A stretch of DNA of 12,132 nt, taken from positions 1 to 12,132 of the forward strand of contig JAITQZ010000081.1 of the NCBI GenBank assembly GCA_031288635.1. Reading direction: 5' to 3'. Shown here one piece after another: positions 1-7,026 of the stretch. The stretch comes from Candidatus Peribacteria bacterium (GTDB lineage Bacteria; Patescibacteria; JAEDAM01; Absconditabacterales; Absconditicoccaceae). The stretch's first letter is position 1. Every line of letters starts with the position of its first letter. The notes under the pieces were generated by a model. It ran no database searches. It worked only from the letters and a program-made list of their open reading frames with translations, and was not told where the DNA came from. The position numbers were made by a program, and so were the translations under genes.

Positions 1-692
1 GAGGAAAAGAACGAGGGTTGTTAGTACTCTCTAGCTTATTCTGATTTGGTCTGGGATATTTCTTTCTCTATAAATCTATCGGTTTGATTTGAGCTACTGC
101 AACCTCTTTTTTAGCTCAACTGGAACCAATCTTTATTATAATAGGAGCAAACTTACTTTTTAGAGAAAAACTTAATAAAAATCAGCTTCTTTTTGCCAGG
201 GTAATATTAGTAGGAATTTTTATCCTTCTATTTGATGATAATATTACTGTGACTAGTTTCAGTATGAACACATTTTATGCTATTTCGCAGCATTATCATT
301 TGCTATCTGAATATTAGCAATCAATAAAATATTAAAAAAGGGAGATATTAAATTAATTACGTGATTACAAATGCTCATAGGAGGCAGTCTGTTATGTTTT
401 ATCTTGCCATTTTTCAATATAACATTCTCCACCAACTTCCTTCTCCCATATACGATTTTATGAATACTAATGGCCGCATCTCGATTTTTTTATAATCTTG
501 GACTAGTAAAAATCTGACCTTCTTTGACTGGAGTACTCTACTAAAATCTTTCTGATTTTGATAGTTTCTTATCTTGTCTATTGTATTGCTCCTGATTTGC
601 TCGTTTTTAATGGTAAAGAAATCTTTATTATCATTGTTAGTGCATCTCTAATTTTTGTAGGAATTTTAGGCTTGAATAGACATGTAGAATAA
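1..692 (+). pseudogene. EamA/DMT-family permease, 3' part, two frameshifts
   Basis: The start lies outside the window. The reading frame beginning at base 3 encodes hydrophobic segments typical of EamA (drug/metabolite transporter) proteins, including FLAQLEPIFIII followed by LLFREKLNKNQL, which resembles the family's 'lePvf..ll...l.gE.l' region at the end of the first five-helix half. Near base 285 the frame must lose one base: the original frame meets TAG at 315, while the shifted frame continues as FAIGILAINKILKKGDIKL. Near 536 a second shift restores the first frame, which runs to TAA at 690-692, ending ILGLNRHVE. UGA is read as Gly throughout. An inner-membrane metabolite exporter or importer is the family expectation; the substrate is unknown. 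Two compensating one-base indels mean either a decaying gene or two sequencing/assembly errors; the otherwise clean coding sequence slightly favours errors. Confidence 0.7.
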
Positions 693-740
693 GTATAAAG
701 CATCTATATAAGTCAATTTTTTATCTTCTAATCCATTACT

Positions 741-2102
741 ATGGCTAACGAACTCAAAGTGGGAGGATTCCCAGAATGGCTACCAACAGAGCAGCACCTC
801 GAAAACAAAACAAAAAACACAATTGCAAATACCTTCGAAAAATTTTGATATGTGAATATCGAAACCCCAGCAGTAGAGAGAAATGATGTATTGACTGCCA
901 AATCGTGAAATGATGTAAGTAAACAGATTTTCGGATTGTATGGACTGGCTCAAGGAGCAGAAGACACAAAAGACTATTCCTTACATTTTGATCTGACGGT
1001 ACCTTTATCAAGGTATGTTATTGATCACGAAGGAGAATTAGCTTTCCCGTTCAAAAGATATCAAATCCAAAAGGTACGAAGAGGGGAGAGATCTCAAAAA
1101 GGGAGATTCAAAGAATTCTATCAATGTGATGTAGATGTAATTGATAAAAATCTAAGTACTGCTTACGACGCAGAAGTAGTATATATTTTGTATACTACAG
1201 TGGAAAAGATATTTCAACAATTGGGACTAGATAAAAAATTTGTCATTCAGCTCAATAATAGAAAACTTTATGATGCTATTTTTGGTCATTTAGGGGTTGA
1301 AGCAGAACAAGCAAAAAAATTGATGAATGTATTTGACCTCTATCATAAAATAGAAAAAACTGAATTTGAAAAACAGGTAAAAGAAATTATTGGAGAGAAA
1401 CATGAGACACTTATCCAATATCTTGATAATAATATCTTAACAGAGAATACTGAATATCCTGAAAATATTTCAAAAGCTGTTCAAGAATTAAAAGAGGTCT
1501 ATGAATACCTTCAAAGAAGAGGAGTAAACGTAAAATTTGACCCCTATATCGTGAGAGGATTAGATTATTACAATGGGACAGTATTTGAAACCTTTATAGA
1601 AGATAATAGAGATTTTGGTAGCATTTGTAGTGGAGGAAGGTTTGATAATTTAGTAGGGTATATTAGAAACAATACAGAAAAAAAAGGAGCTGAATACGGC
1701 GGAGTAGGGGGGTCTATTGGATTATCCAGACTTTTATTCAGACTAAAAGAAGCTGGGTTATTACCTGCAGAGAATAGTTTAGCTGATGTAATGATTTTTA
1801 ATTTTGATGATAATGCCCAACAATATAGAGAAGAGATAGCAGACATTCTTAGAGAAAGTGGTCTTAGAGTAGACCAGTATCTCAATAACGATAAAATGGG
1901 GAAACAATTTCAATATGCAGAAAGTAAAAAAATCCCTTATGGAGTTTTTGCCGGGGAAAAAGAACAGGAACAAAAACAAGTGCAAATTAAAAATCTACAA
2001 AATCGTCAAACAGAAATATTAAACCTTTCAGATTTACCAAACAAAATACAAACATGTTTAAAGCTCTTTTATAATTTAATTTTACCACCATGATTGAAAT
2101 AA
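741..2102 (+). CDS. hisS: Histidyl-tRNA synthetase (class II), 453 aa
   Basis: Charges tRNA-His with histidine in the cytoplasm. The sequence opens with the HisRS-like GGFPEWLPTEQ, has ETPAVERNDVLTAK around residues 45-55, and motif 2 as RYQIQKVRRGER and GRFKEFYQCDVDV around residues 106-133. The two histidine-binding motifs appear as GLDYYNGTVFE (about 273-283) and SGGRFDN (about 297-303), and motif 3 as GGVGGSIGLSRL (about 320-331), followed by an anticodon-binding domain. UGA at 846-848 and 906-908 must be glycine (EKF-G-YVNIETP and AKS-G-NDVSKQ). Starting at ATG 741 restores the complete N-terminus; under the standard code the gene would appear to start at TTG 936. A third UGA at 2091-2093 is read through and the frame ends at TAA 2100-2102, overlapping the next start by 13 bases. 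There is no Shine-Dalgarno; TTAC lies one base before ATG. A minus-strand tRNA-His gene lies 3.2 kb downstream. Confidence 0.96.
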
Positions 2103-2764
2103 AAGATGGTTTGTTTGGGAGAGATATCAATCTTAAATCATCAGTATATATTAAAGTTTTCGGAGAAGTACCACGAAATGAAGGATATGAATGTAAAAAT
2201 AAACATTGTACCAAAAAATACTATGCACTTAGTGAAATAGAAAAAGAAAACCTTAAAGAATGCTTATTATGTGGAAGACAATTAGAAAAAGTATATGATG
2301 AAGAGATATTACAAATAGAATGGGAAAAGCGATCAGAAAAAAAAGGATATATTGAAAAACTAGCTTGGAAAAACCAAGAACTAATTTGATTTATTCTATG
2401 ATGGGAAGCCAATCTTTCATCTCTTAATCAAGAAAAATTTGAACTTAATAAAAATGCTTTTAACATAACAGAGAAAAAAATTTTTGAATTATATCCTAAT
2501 TTCCTTCATAATGATTTCTTTTATTTTTCAGAGATTTGACTAGAAGCACAATATAGAGGTACTTCAGAACATGTAGCATCGGCATTATATAATGCTATGG
2601 AGGTACAAGTAGAATTAAATGGTAAAGAGTTCGTTATTGTAAGGACAACTAAGAAATCAGATTTACCATTTAAATGGTTTCAGAAACTAGGATATAAAGT
2701 AGTATATATGTATAATGATGAAAATGATAGAGTTATTATGATCAAAAATTTATCTAATAAATAA
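2090..2764 (+). CDS. Zinc-ribbon + GNAT-like acetyltransferase, 224 aa
   Basis: Continuous when UGA at 2387, 2399 and 2537 is Gly; with the standard code only a 99-residue stub is seen. The N-terminal third holds a cysteine set C35-X4-C40 ... C58-X2-C61, a probable zinc ribbon. The C-terminal half resembles a GNAT N-acetyltransferase: SEIGLEAQYRGTSEHVASAL (about 147-166) matches the acetyl-CoA motif A pattern (strand, then Q/R-x-x-G-x-G/A, then helix), and FQKLGYKVVYMY (about 197-208) matches the usual 'Y.klGF' motif B region. The family transfers acetyl from acetyl-CoA to an amine; the substrate cannot be told. The start overlaps the end of hisS, and the stop lies 5 bases before the next start, so these genes are probably one transcript. 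The zinc ribbon may bind RNA or protein, but that is only an inference. The GNAT call rests on motif shape, not on a search. Confidence 0.75.
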
Positions 2765-2769
2765 TCTGA

Positions 2770-3591
2770 ATGTATATTGATATAAAGAAATCCATAATTT
2801 CTTTAGAAGCAAAAAATCCATGATATACTACCACAATAATGGCTGGAGTACATGGAAATGAACTAGCAGGAATATATGCGTTACAAAGTATAATTTCTGA
2901 TGTTCAAATTACTGCTGGAAAAGTATTTATTATTTTTGCTAATCTAAAGGCTTTAGAACAAGAAACAAGAGAATATGAAAATAATATGAATAGATGTTTC
3001 TTCAAAAATATTTTTTGAACTACTTATGAAGATAAAAGGGTAATAGAAATATTACCTTACTTAGAGCATTCTGATTATCTTCTGGATACACATAATACTT
3101 TAAGTAAAGTCAATTCTATTCCTTTCCTGATTTCTGAACATCAAGAATTAGATTTATACTTTGATGTAGAATATAGTGTTTCAGGGCTTGATCAACTTCA
3201 CTCAGGTGGGAGTGATGGTTACATGAATAGTATTGGAAAAATAGGATTATGTCTAGAAGTAGGTAGTATTTATGAAGATCAGAATAAAACTATTCAAAAA
3301 GCTACACAATGAATTCTGAATTTTCTGAGATTTACGGGAAATATTGCAGGAACTCCTACATTACATGTTAGTAAAAAAAGAGTACATTTCGATGTTATTT
3401 ACAAAAACACTTCTCCACATTTCCATTTTGTAAAATTGTTTGGAGACTTTGAAGAAGTAAAAAAGTGAGAAATTCTTTGATATGACTGAGAAAATCCTGT
3501 AACTTCTGATAGAAATGGAGTGATTATTTTTGCAAGTTGATCAGAGGAAATTGGTTGAGAATGTTTTTGTTTATGAAGTATTGTAAATTAA
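2770..3591 (+). CDS. Succinylglutamate desuccinylase/aspartoacylase-family zinc hydrolase, 273 aa
   Basis: This gene is invisible under the standard code because nine glycines are UGA (2821, 3016, 3310, 3466, 3478, 3487, 3538, 3556, 3574). With code 25 the frame is open to TAA 3589-3591. It carries the M14-like AstE/AspA signature: GVHGNE (residues 26-31, zinc ligands H28 and E31), NNMNR (71-75, substrate-binding Asn-Arg), DTHNT (106-110, third zinc ligand H108), and CLEVGS around E163, the candidate catalytic glutamate. The C-terminal part (about 210-273) looks like the beta domain of the family. Members hydrolyse N-acyl amino acids or related amides, such as N-acetylaspartate or N-succinylglutamate; which one is used here is not visible. 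It follows the GNAT gene by 5 bases, so an acylating and a deacylating enzyme are adjacent. No Shine-Dalgarno is seen. All catalytic residues appear intact, so activity is likely. Confidence 0.88.
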
Positions 3592-3634
3592 ACCCCTTAT
3601 TATATCTATCATGTAATAAAACTTGAAAAATCCC

Positions 3635-3662
3635 TTGATTTTCCCTTCCTAATTTTTATATT
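3635..3662 (+). promoter_or_regulatory. Candidate promoter upstream of hisG
   Basis: In the 120-base gap before hisG there is TTGATT (3635-3640), a 16-base spacer, and TATATT (3657-3662), close to sigma-70 type -35 and -10 boxes. It would start a transcript about 40 bases before the hisG ATG. In such AT-rich sequence chance matches are common, so support is modest. It is the only intergenic gap of useful size in the plus-strand cluster. Confidence 0.35.
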
Positions 3663-3672
3663 CTAAACACTT

Positions 3673-3687
3673 TACTTTAATAAAGTA
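3673..3687. promoter_or_regulatory. Perfect palindrome between promoter-like site and hisG start
   Basis: TACTTTAATAAAGTA is a perfect inverted repeat (7-base arms around a central A) followed by TTTTTATTT. It lies between the candidate -10 box and the hisG start. It could be an operator for a dimeric repressor or, read as a short stem with a T tract, a weak terminator for the upstream genes. The sequence alone cannot decide, and AT-rich palindromes of this size arise by chance. Confidence 0.3.
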
Positions 3688-3711
3688 TTTTTATTTCAAA
3701 ATTTTATTACA

Positions 3712-4566
3712 ATGTGATTAAGAATTGCTATCCAAAAAAAAGGACGTATTGGTGAACGAAGTCTAGATCTTTTCAAAAAGATTGGGCGAAGGATACATAT
3801 TGATGACAGAACATTATCTTGCACCATCCAAGAATTAGATATAGAACTCCTTCTTGTAAGAGATGATGACATCTCAGGGTTCGTAGAAAAAGGGGTATGT
3901 GACTTGGGAATTGTGGGATCCGATATCGTTCAAGAAACTGATGCAAATGTAGCAGAGGTAAGAAGATTAGGATTTGGAAAATGCAGGTTTTCCATAGCAC
4001 TTCCTGGCGATTCAACAGTCCATACCTTATCAGATCTAAGTGGTAAAACCATTGCAACCTCCTTCCCCAATATTTTACAGACCTTTTTAGAGAAAGAAAA
4101 AATTACTTGTAAAATCATAACAATGTCAGGAAGTGTAGAAATTGCTCCCTCTATTAAACTGGCTGATGCGATAGCAGATATTGTTTCCAGTGGGAATACC
4201 CTCATTCAGAATGGATTGAAAGAATTCCAAAAGATTAGCGATTTCGAAGCGATATTGATAAAAAACGGTCATTTCGATGAAGAGAAAAAGCTGACTTTGG
4301 ATAAATTATTAATGCGTATTGATGCAGTAATTGAAGCAAAGAAGTATAAATACATTGTTATGAATATTCCTAAAGCTTCATTAGCTATCTTCACCGAAAT
4401 GCTTGGAGGTATTGATGGACCAACCGTCTCTCCTCTGACGAATGAAAAGATGCTTTCTTTTGCAACAGTAATCTCTGAAGAAGAATTTTGGGGAGATATA
4501 GAAAAATTGAAAGCATTAGGAGCATCAGGAATTTTAGTAATGCCTATTGAAAAACTCATCTTTTAA
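3712..4566 (+). CDS. hisG: ATP phosphoribosyltransferase, long form, 284 aa
   Basis: Catalyses the first committed step of histidine biosynthesis: ATP + PRPP to phosphoribosyl-ATP + PPi. The protein starts M-G(UGA)-LRIAIQKKGRI, typical of HisG N-termini; the second codon is UGA, so standard-code calling loses the first 64 residues. Visible signatures are DLGIVGSD (64-71) and the PRPP-binding region GSVEIAPS plus LADAIADIVSSGNTL (about 140-164). The last 75 residues (YIVMNIPKASL, GPTVSPL, LGASGILVMPIEKLIF) form the C-terminal PII-like regulatory domain of the long HisG form, which is feedback-inhibited by histidine in known members and does not need HisZ. At 284 residues it is full length. hisE follows after 18 bases. 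TTAC lies one base before the start; no Shine-Dalgarno is present. Confidence 0.96.
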
Positions 4567-4584
4567 TTTTTTACGTTTACTATA

Positions 4585-4884
4585 ATGGAAAATACTACTG
4601 ATTTGCAGTTTTTAACCTATCTATATGACAAAATTATCTCCAGAAGAGATTCTCCAGATGATGAAAAATCCTATGTTCGCTCTTTATTCCAAAAAGGAAT
4701 TGATAGAATAGCCCAAAAAGTCGGAGAAGAAGCAGTGGAAACAGTAATTGAGGCAAAAAATGACCATAAAGAAGCATTTATTTATGAAGCAAGTGACTTA
4801 CTATTTCATTTATTAGTTTTATTAGTAGCAAAAGGAGTAAGTTTAGCAGATATTATAGCTGAACTTAAAAAGAGAGATAAGTAA
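4585..4884 (+). CDS. hisE: Phosphoribosyl-ATP pyrophosphatase, 99 aa
   Basis: Second step of histidine biosynthesis: hydrolyses phosphoribosyl-ATP to phosphoribosyl-AMP + PPi. It is a stand-alone HisE (no HisI fused) of normal size for the family. The all-alpha MazG-like metal-binding pattern is visible as EEAVE (48-52) and EASD (68-71), with the flanking SPDDEKSYVRSLFQKGID and KVGEEAVETVIEA typical of HisE. No UGA codons are used. It sits 18 bases after hisG, almost certainly in the same transcript. Its stop is only 5 bases from the convergent minus-strand gene, leaving no room for a terminator between them. hisI, hisA, hisF, hisH, hisB, hisC and hisD are not in this window. Confidence 0.95.
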   Translation: MENTTDLQFLTYLYDKIISRRDSPDDEKSYVRSLFQKGIDRIAQKVGEEAVETVIEAKNDHKEAFIYEASDLLFHLLVLLVAKGVSLADIIAELKKRDK

Positions 4885-4889
4885 TCTAC

Positions 4890-5192
4890 TTATTGGGCGA
4901 GTATTTCAAAAGGGATATTCAGACTAGAAAATCCTCCTAAATACTTTTGAATTTCCCCATCAGTGTCCTGATAAAATAAAGCATTAGGGTTTGCTTTTTC
5001 TGGTGGGAAATCCATAAAACATTGTACCACATCCTTGCTAACTTGTTGTACCAGAATAACAGCAGCAGGAGGTACTGTTTTTCCTTGTTCATCTTGGAAG
5101 ACTCCCTCTTGTAGAGAAACCTTTTTTCCAATAAAGATATTCCTTGGTAGTCCCTCGGTAATCCAAGGGGTTGTAGATTGGTTGAATTTCAT
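4890..5192 (-). CDS. Hypothetical protein, 100 aa
   Basis: I do not recognise this protein. It is a complete frame from ATG (5190-5192) to TAA, convergent with hisE. It has no signal peptide or membrane segment. Sequence features include a polar N-terminus with IFIGKKVSLQEGVF, the hydrophobic strand-like stretch AAVILVQQVSKDVVQCFM, and FPPEKANPNALFYQDTDGE. The alternation suggests a small, mainly beta cytoplasmic protein, but this is a guess. It lies downstream of the tRNA-His terminator, so it probably has its own promoter. An inverted repeat sits just before the start. A real gene is supported by its placement between genes with no better overlapping frame; the overlapping 64-residue minus-strand frame and plus-strand frame look like shadows. 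Confidence 0.65.
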   Translation of the reverse strand: MKFNQSTTPWITEGLPRNIFIGKKVSLQEGVFQDEQGKTVPPAAVILVQQVSKDVVQCFMDFPPEKANPNALFYQDTDGEIQKYLGGFSSLNIPFEILAQ

Positions 5193-5203
5193 AATGTTTA
5201 ATC

Positions 5204-5231
5204 TATCTTATAAAGAGATAAATATAAGATA
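5204..5231. promoter_or_regulatory. 9-bp perfect inverted repeat upstream of the 100-aa gene
   Basis: TATCTTATA (5204-5212) and TATAAGATA (5223-5231) are perfect inverted copies separated by 10 bases. The nearer arm is 11 bases from the ATG of the minus-strand 100-residue gene and, read on the minus strand, includes a TATAAG box resembling a -10 element. It could be an operator over the promoter or a leader hairpin. Support is only the symmetry and position. Confidence 0.3.
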
Positions 5232-5280
5232 ATAAATTTCGATAAGAGTGCAAATTCTTTTTCTTTTCTTAAATAAAGCA

Positions 5281-5307
5281 AAAGACTGAATATTACATTC
5301 AGTCTTT
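5281..5307 (-). terminator. Intrinsic terminator after tRNA-His
   Basis: A perfect 11-bp stem (AAAGACTGAAT with ATTCAGTCTTT) around a 5-base loop. On the minus strand it is followed by a T-rich run (TCTTTTGCTTTATTT). It lies 23 bases after the tRNA-His 3' end in the transcription direction, as expected for a rho-independent terminator. The near-symmetric A/T ends mean it may also work weakly on the plus strand. Confidence 0.75.
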
Positions 5308-5330
5308 CTCCTCCTAAAATAGGAAGTGTG

Positions 5331-5403
5331 GGAGTGTAACGGGGGTCGAACCCGCCACCAATAGATCCACAATCTACTGCTCTACCGCTGAGCTATACAC
5401 TCC
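5331..5403 (-). tRNA. tRNA-His (anticodon GUG)
   Basis: The minus-strand cloverleaf is complete. The acceptor stem GAGTGTA pairs with TACACTC, preceded by the encoded extra G(-1) and followed by discriminator C73, the G(-1):C73 pair that identifies tRNA-His. D arm: AGCTC-AGCGGTA-GAGC. Anticodon arm: GTAGA-TTGTGGA-TCTAT with anticodon GTG. T arm: GCGGG-TTCGACC-CCCGT. The 3' CCA is not encoded (CAC follows C73), so a CCA-adding enzyme is required. It lies downstream of tex on the same strand and is followed by a strong hairpin terminator. Confidence 0.95.
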
Positions 5404-5416
5404 ATAAATTATATAC

Positions 5417-5435
5417 AATCACTGTATAAGTGATT
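5417..5435. repeat. Perfect stem-loop just upstream of tRNA-His
   Basis: AATCACT-GTATA-AGTGATT is a perfect 7-bp inverted repeat with a 5-base loop, ending 13 bases before the tRNA 5' end on the minus strand. It may be part of the tRNA precursor or promoter region, or a hairpin in the tex-tRNA spacer. The rest of the spacer (5404-5540) is AT-rich with no coding signal. Confidence 0.35.
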
Positions 5436-5540
5436 TCCTCTATAACATCAAGATTAAATTCAAGATGGACGCGATGTTGTTGATAATAAGGTCTGAATTT
5501 CCCATTGATTATATATAATTATATGCAAATAATATGCATT

Positions 5541-6347
5541 CTACTCTTTCCTTTCTTTTGGATTTTCACCCGGTATAAAATACTTCCACGCCTTCTCTAA
5601 AATCCTCGGTCGAGCCAGCTGAAAGTCCACCGAAATCTGCTTTTCCTTCTCTGCTCTAAATATCGCTAAATACGCATACGAAGGAATCTCTCTCAAACTC
5701 TTCTTGTACTCTCCATAAATCTTGTACACCCCATTCTCTTCAAACGTCTTCGTAGGTTTCGTCTCTAAAATTGCATTCTGCTCTTCGTGCACCTTAATCT
5801 CTTCCCTCAAATTGGCGTGGTCAGAGACTTCTTCCGCAATAATATCCATCGCTCCTCCAATCGCTTCTTCTCTCGTTGCAACCGTTGTCTTAGGGTCACC
5901 TGTATCCTTTATAAACTTCTCTGCTTCTGCTTCAAACTCTTCCTGGCTTATTTCCGCTTTCCTCAAAATCTCTGCGAGCGGTTCAAGTCCTTTCGCTTTC
6001 GCAATTGTCGCTCTAGTATTCTTTTTCTCCTTAAACGGTCTGTACAGGTCTTCCACTCTAGCAAGCGTTTCCGCCTCCATAATCTGCTTTCTCAACTCTT
6101 CCGTCAGCAGTCCCTTCTCATCAATCAGACGAATGACATCTTCCTTTCTGGCTTCCAAATTTTTGGTGTAGGTGTAAATGTCGTGAAAGTCCCTCAATTG
6201 TTCATCCGTCGCTCCTTGGGTGAGTTCCTTACGATAACGGGCGATAAAAGGGATGGTGTTGCCTTCATCCAGCAAGGTAATGATATTGGTGATGACTTTG
6301 ATGTCCATTCAGGTTTTGTTCGCTACGAGTTGTCTCAAATCAAGCAT
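5541..6347 (-). pseudogene. tex: Tex (transcription accessory protein), N-terminal part only, 268 aa
   Basis: Translation from ATG at 6345-6347, reading UGA at 6309-6311 as Gly, gives MLDLRQLVANKTG-MDIKV and then the hallmark Tex N-terminal sequence LLDEGNTIPFIARYRKE (25-41), ATDEQLRDFHDI, VEDLYRPFKEKKNTRATIAK and GLEPLA. Under the standard code the start would be placed 13 codons too late. Tex proteins are usually about 720-780 residues: an N-terminal helical domain, then YqgF/RNase H-like, HhH and S1 RNA-binding domains. Here the frame closes on TAG (5541-5543) after the segment matching 'sHRaLAIfRgekEg' (seen as IPSYAYLAIFRAEKEK). The catalytic-like YqgF, HhH and S1 parts are absent, and nothing Tex-like is seen in the following spacer. 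It is therefore a truncated gene or a reduced stand-alone domain. It lies 51 bases downstream of rsmG and is probably co-transcribed with it. Confidence 0.85.
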
Positions 6348-6398
6348 TACATATTGAAAAAAAAGATAAAAAGCTGTTTATACTCTACCAATAGCAGT

Positions 6399-6995
6399 TT
6401 ACGAAAAGAGGGGAGGATTGCAAGATGCTATCACATAGATTACTCTTTCAATATCTCACGGGAAAAGACGATAGCTATGTTCCTTCACGAGCCTCAAGTT
6501 CCACGTTTTGCATTCTTCGAGCAAGGCAGATTTTTCTTCCTCATTTTTCTGCTTCCACAAAAGCAACGTCCCGCCTTTCTTCAGCAAATGCACGCTCCGA
6601 GCAATGAGCTTATCCACATAGGCAACAGCTCTAGCAGTGATGAAATCAAACACTCCTTCCACCTCTTCAATTCTCCCCCAAATGACCTTTGCATTCTCAA
6701 TGTCCAACTCGGTAATCATCTCATGCACGGCAACGGTCTTTTTCCTCACACTATCAATCCCTACAAACTGCACTTCAGGATTTGCTATCGCCAAAGGGAG
6801 CAACGGGAAACCTCCCCCTGTCCCCACATCTGCCACTTTACTTCCCTTCGGAAAGGTCAGTACCTTTTGGAGTTCCAAAGCGTCTTGAATATGTTTCACC
6901 AAAACCCCCTCTTCATCGCGGATAGCGGAGAGATTGAGTTGAGCATTCTTCGCTAAAAACGTCTGAATAAGGGGGTTTCGTTGAATCTCTGACAT
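6399..6995 (-). CDS. rsmG: 16S rRNA (guanine527-N7)-methyltransferase RsmG/GidB, 198 aa
   Basis: Transfers methyl from S-adenosylmethionine to N7 of G527 of 16S rRNA in the 30S subunit. Visible features: VLVKHIQDAL (about 31-40, the family's 'kHi.DSl' motif), the SAM-binding glycine loop VADVGTGGGFP (about 54-64), VGIDSVRKK with acidic D81 after strand 2, and TARAVAYVDKL (120-130), matching the conserved 'sRAva' segment. A UGA at 6456-6458 is Gly and the true stop is TAA at 6399-6401, giving LFP-G-DIERVIYVIA, which fits the usual RsmG C-terminal strand. The length is close to the typical 200-240, at the short end. It starts 31 bases after the pnp stop, so pnp-rsmG-tex is a likely operon. No Shine-Dalgarno is seen. 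Confidence 0.95.
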
Positions 6996-7026
6996 TACTA
7001 TGCTACCAAAAGAAATAAGGCTGAAT

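Noticed and set aside
741..2102. UGA read as tryptophan (code 4) or as selenocysteine
   Set aside because: UGA positions align with Gly, not Trp or Cys, in HisRS and PNPase; Trp is encoded by TGG in the same genes, and the number of UGAs excludes selenocysteine.
5404..5410. TATAAT on the minus strand just before tRNA-His as its promoter
   Set aside because: It ends only 4 bases before the mature tRNA 5' end, so transcription would begin inside the tRNA; the real promoter must lie further upstream.
5521..5539. ATATGCA direct/inverted repeats after tex as an att site
   Set aside because: Only 5-7 bases, AT-rich and without any integrase or second copy in the window.
5787..6956. Long plus-strand open frame (389 codons) across tex and rsmG
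   Set aside because: It is antisense to two well-recognised genes, shows no family features, and exists because of the codon bias of the opposite strand.
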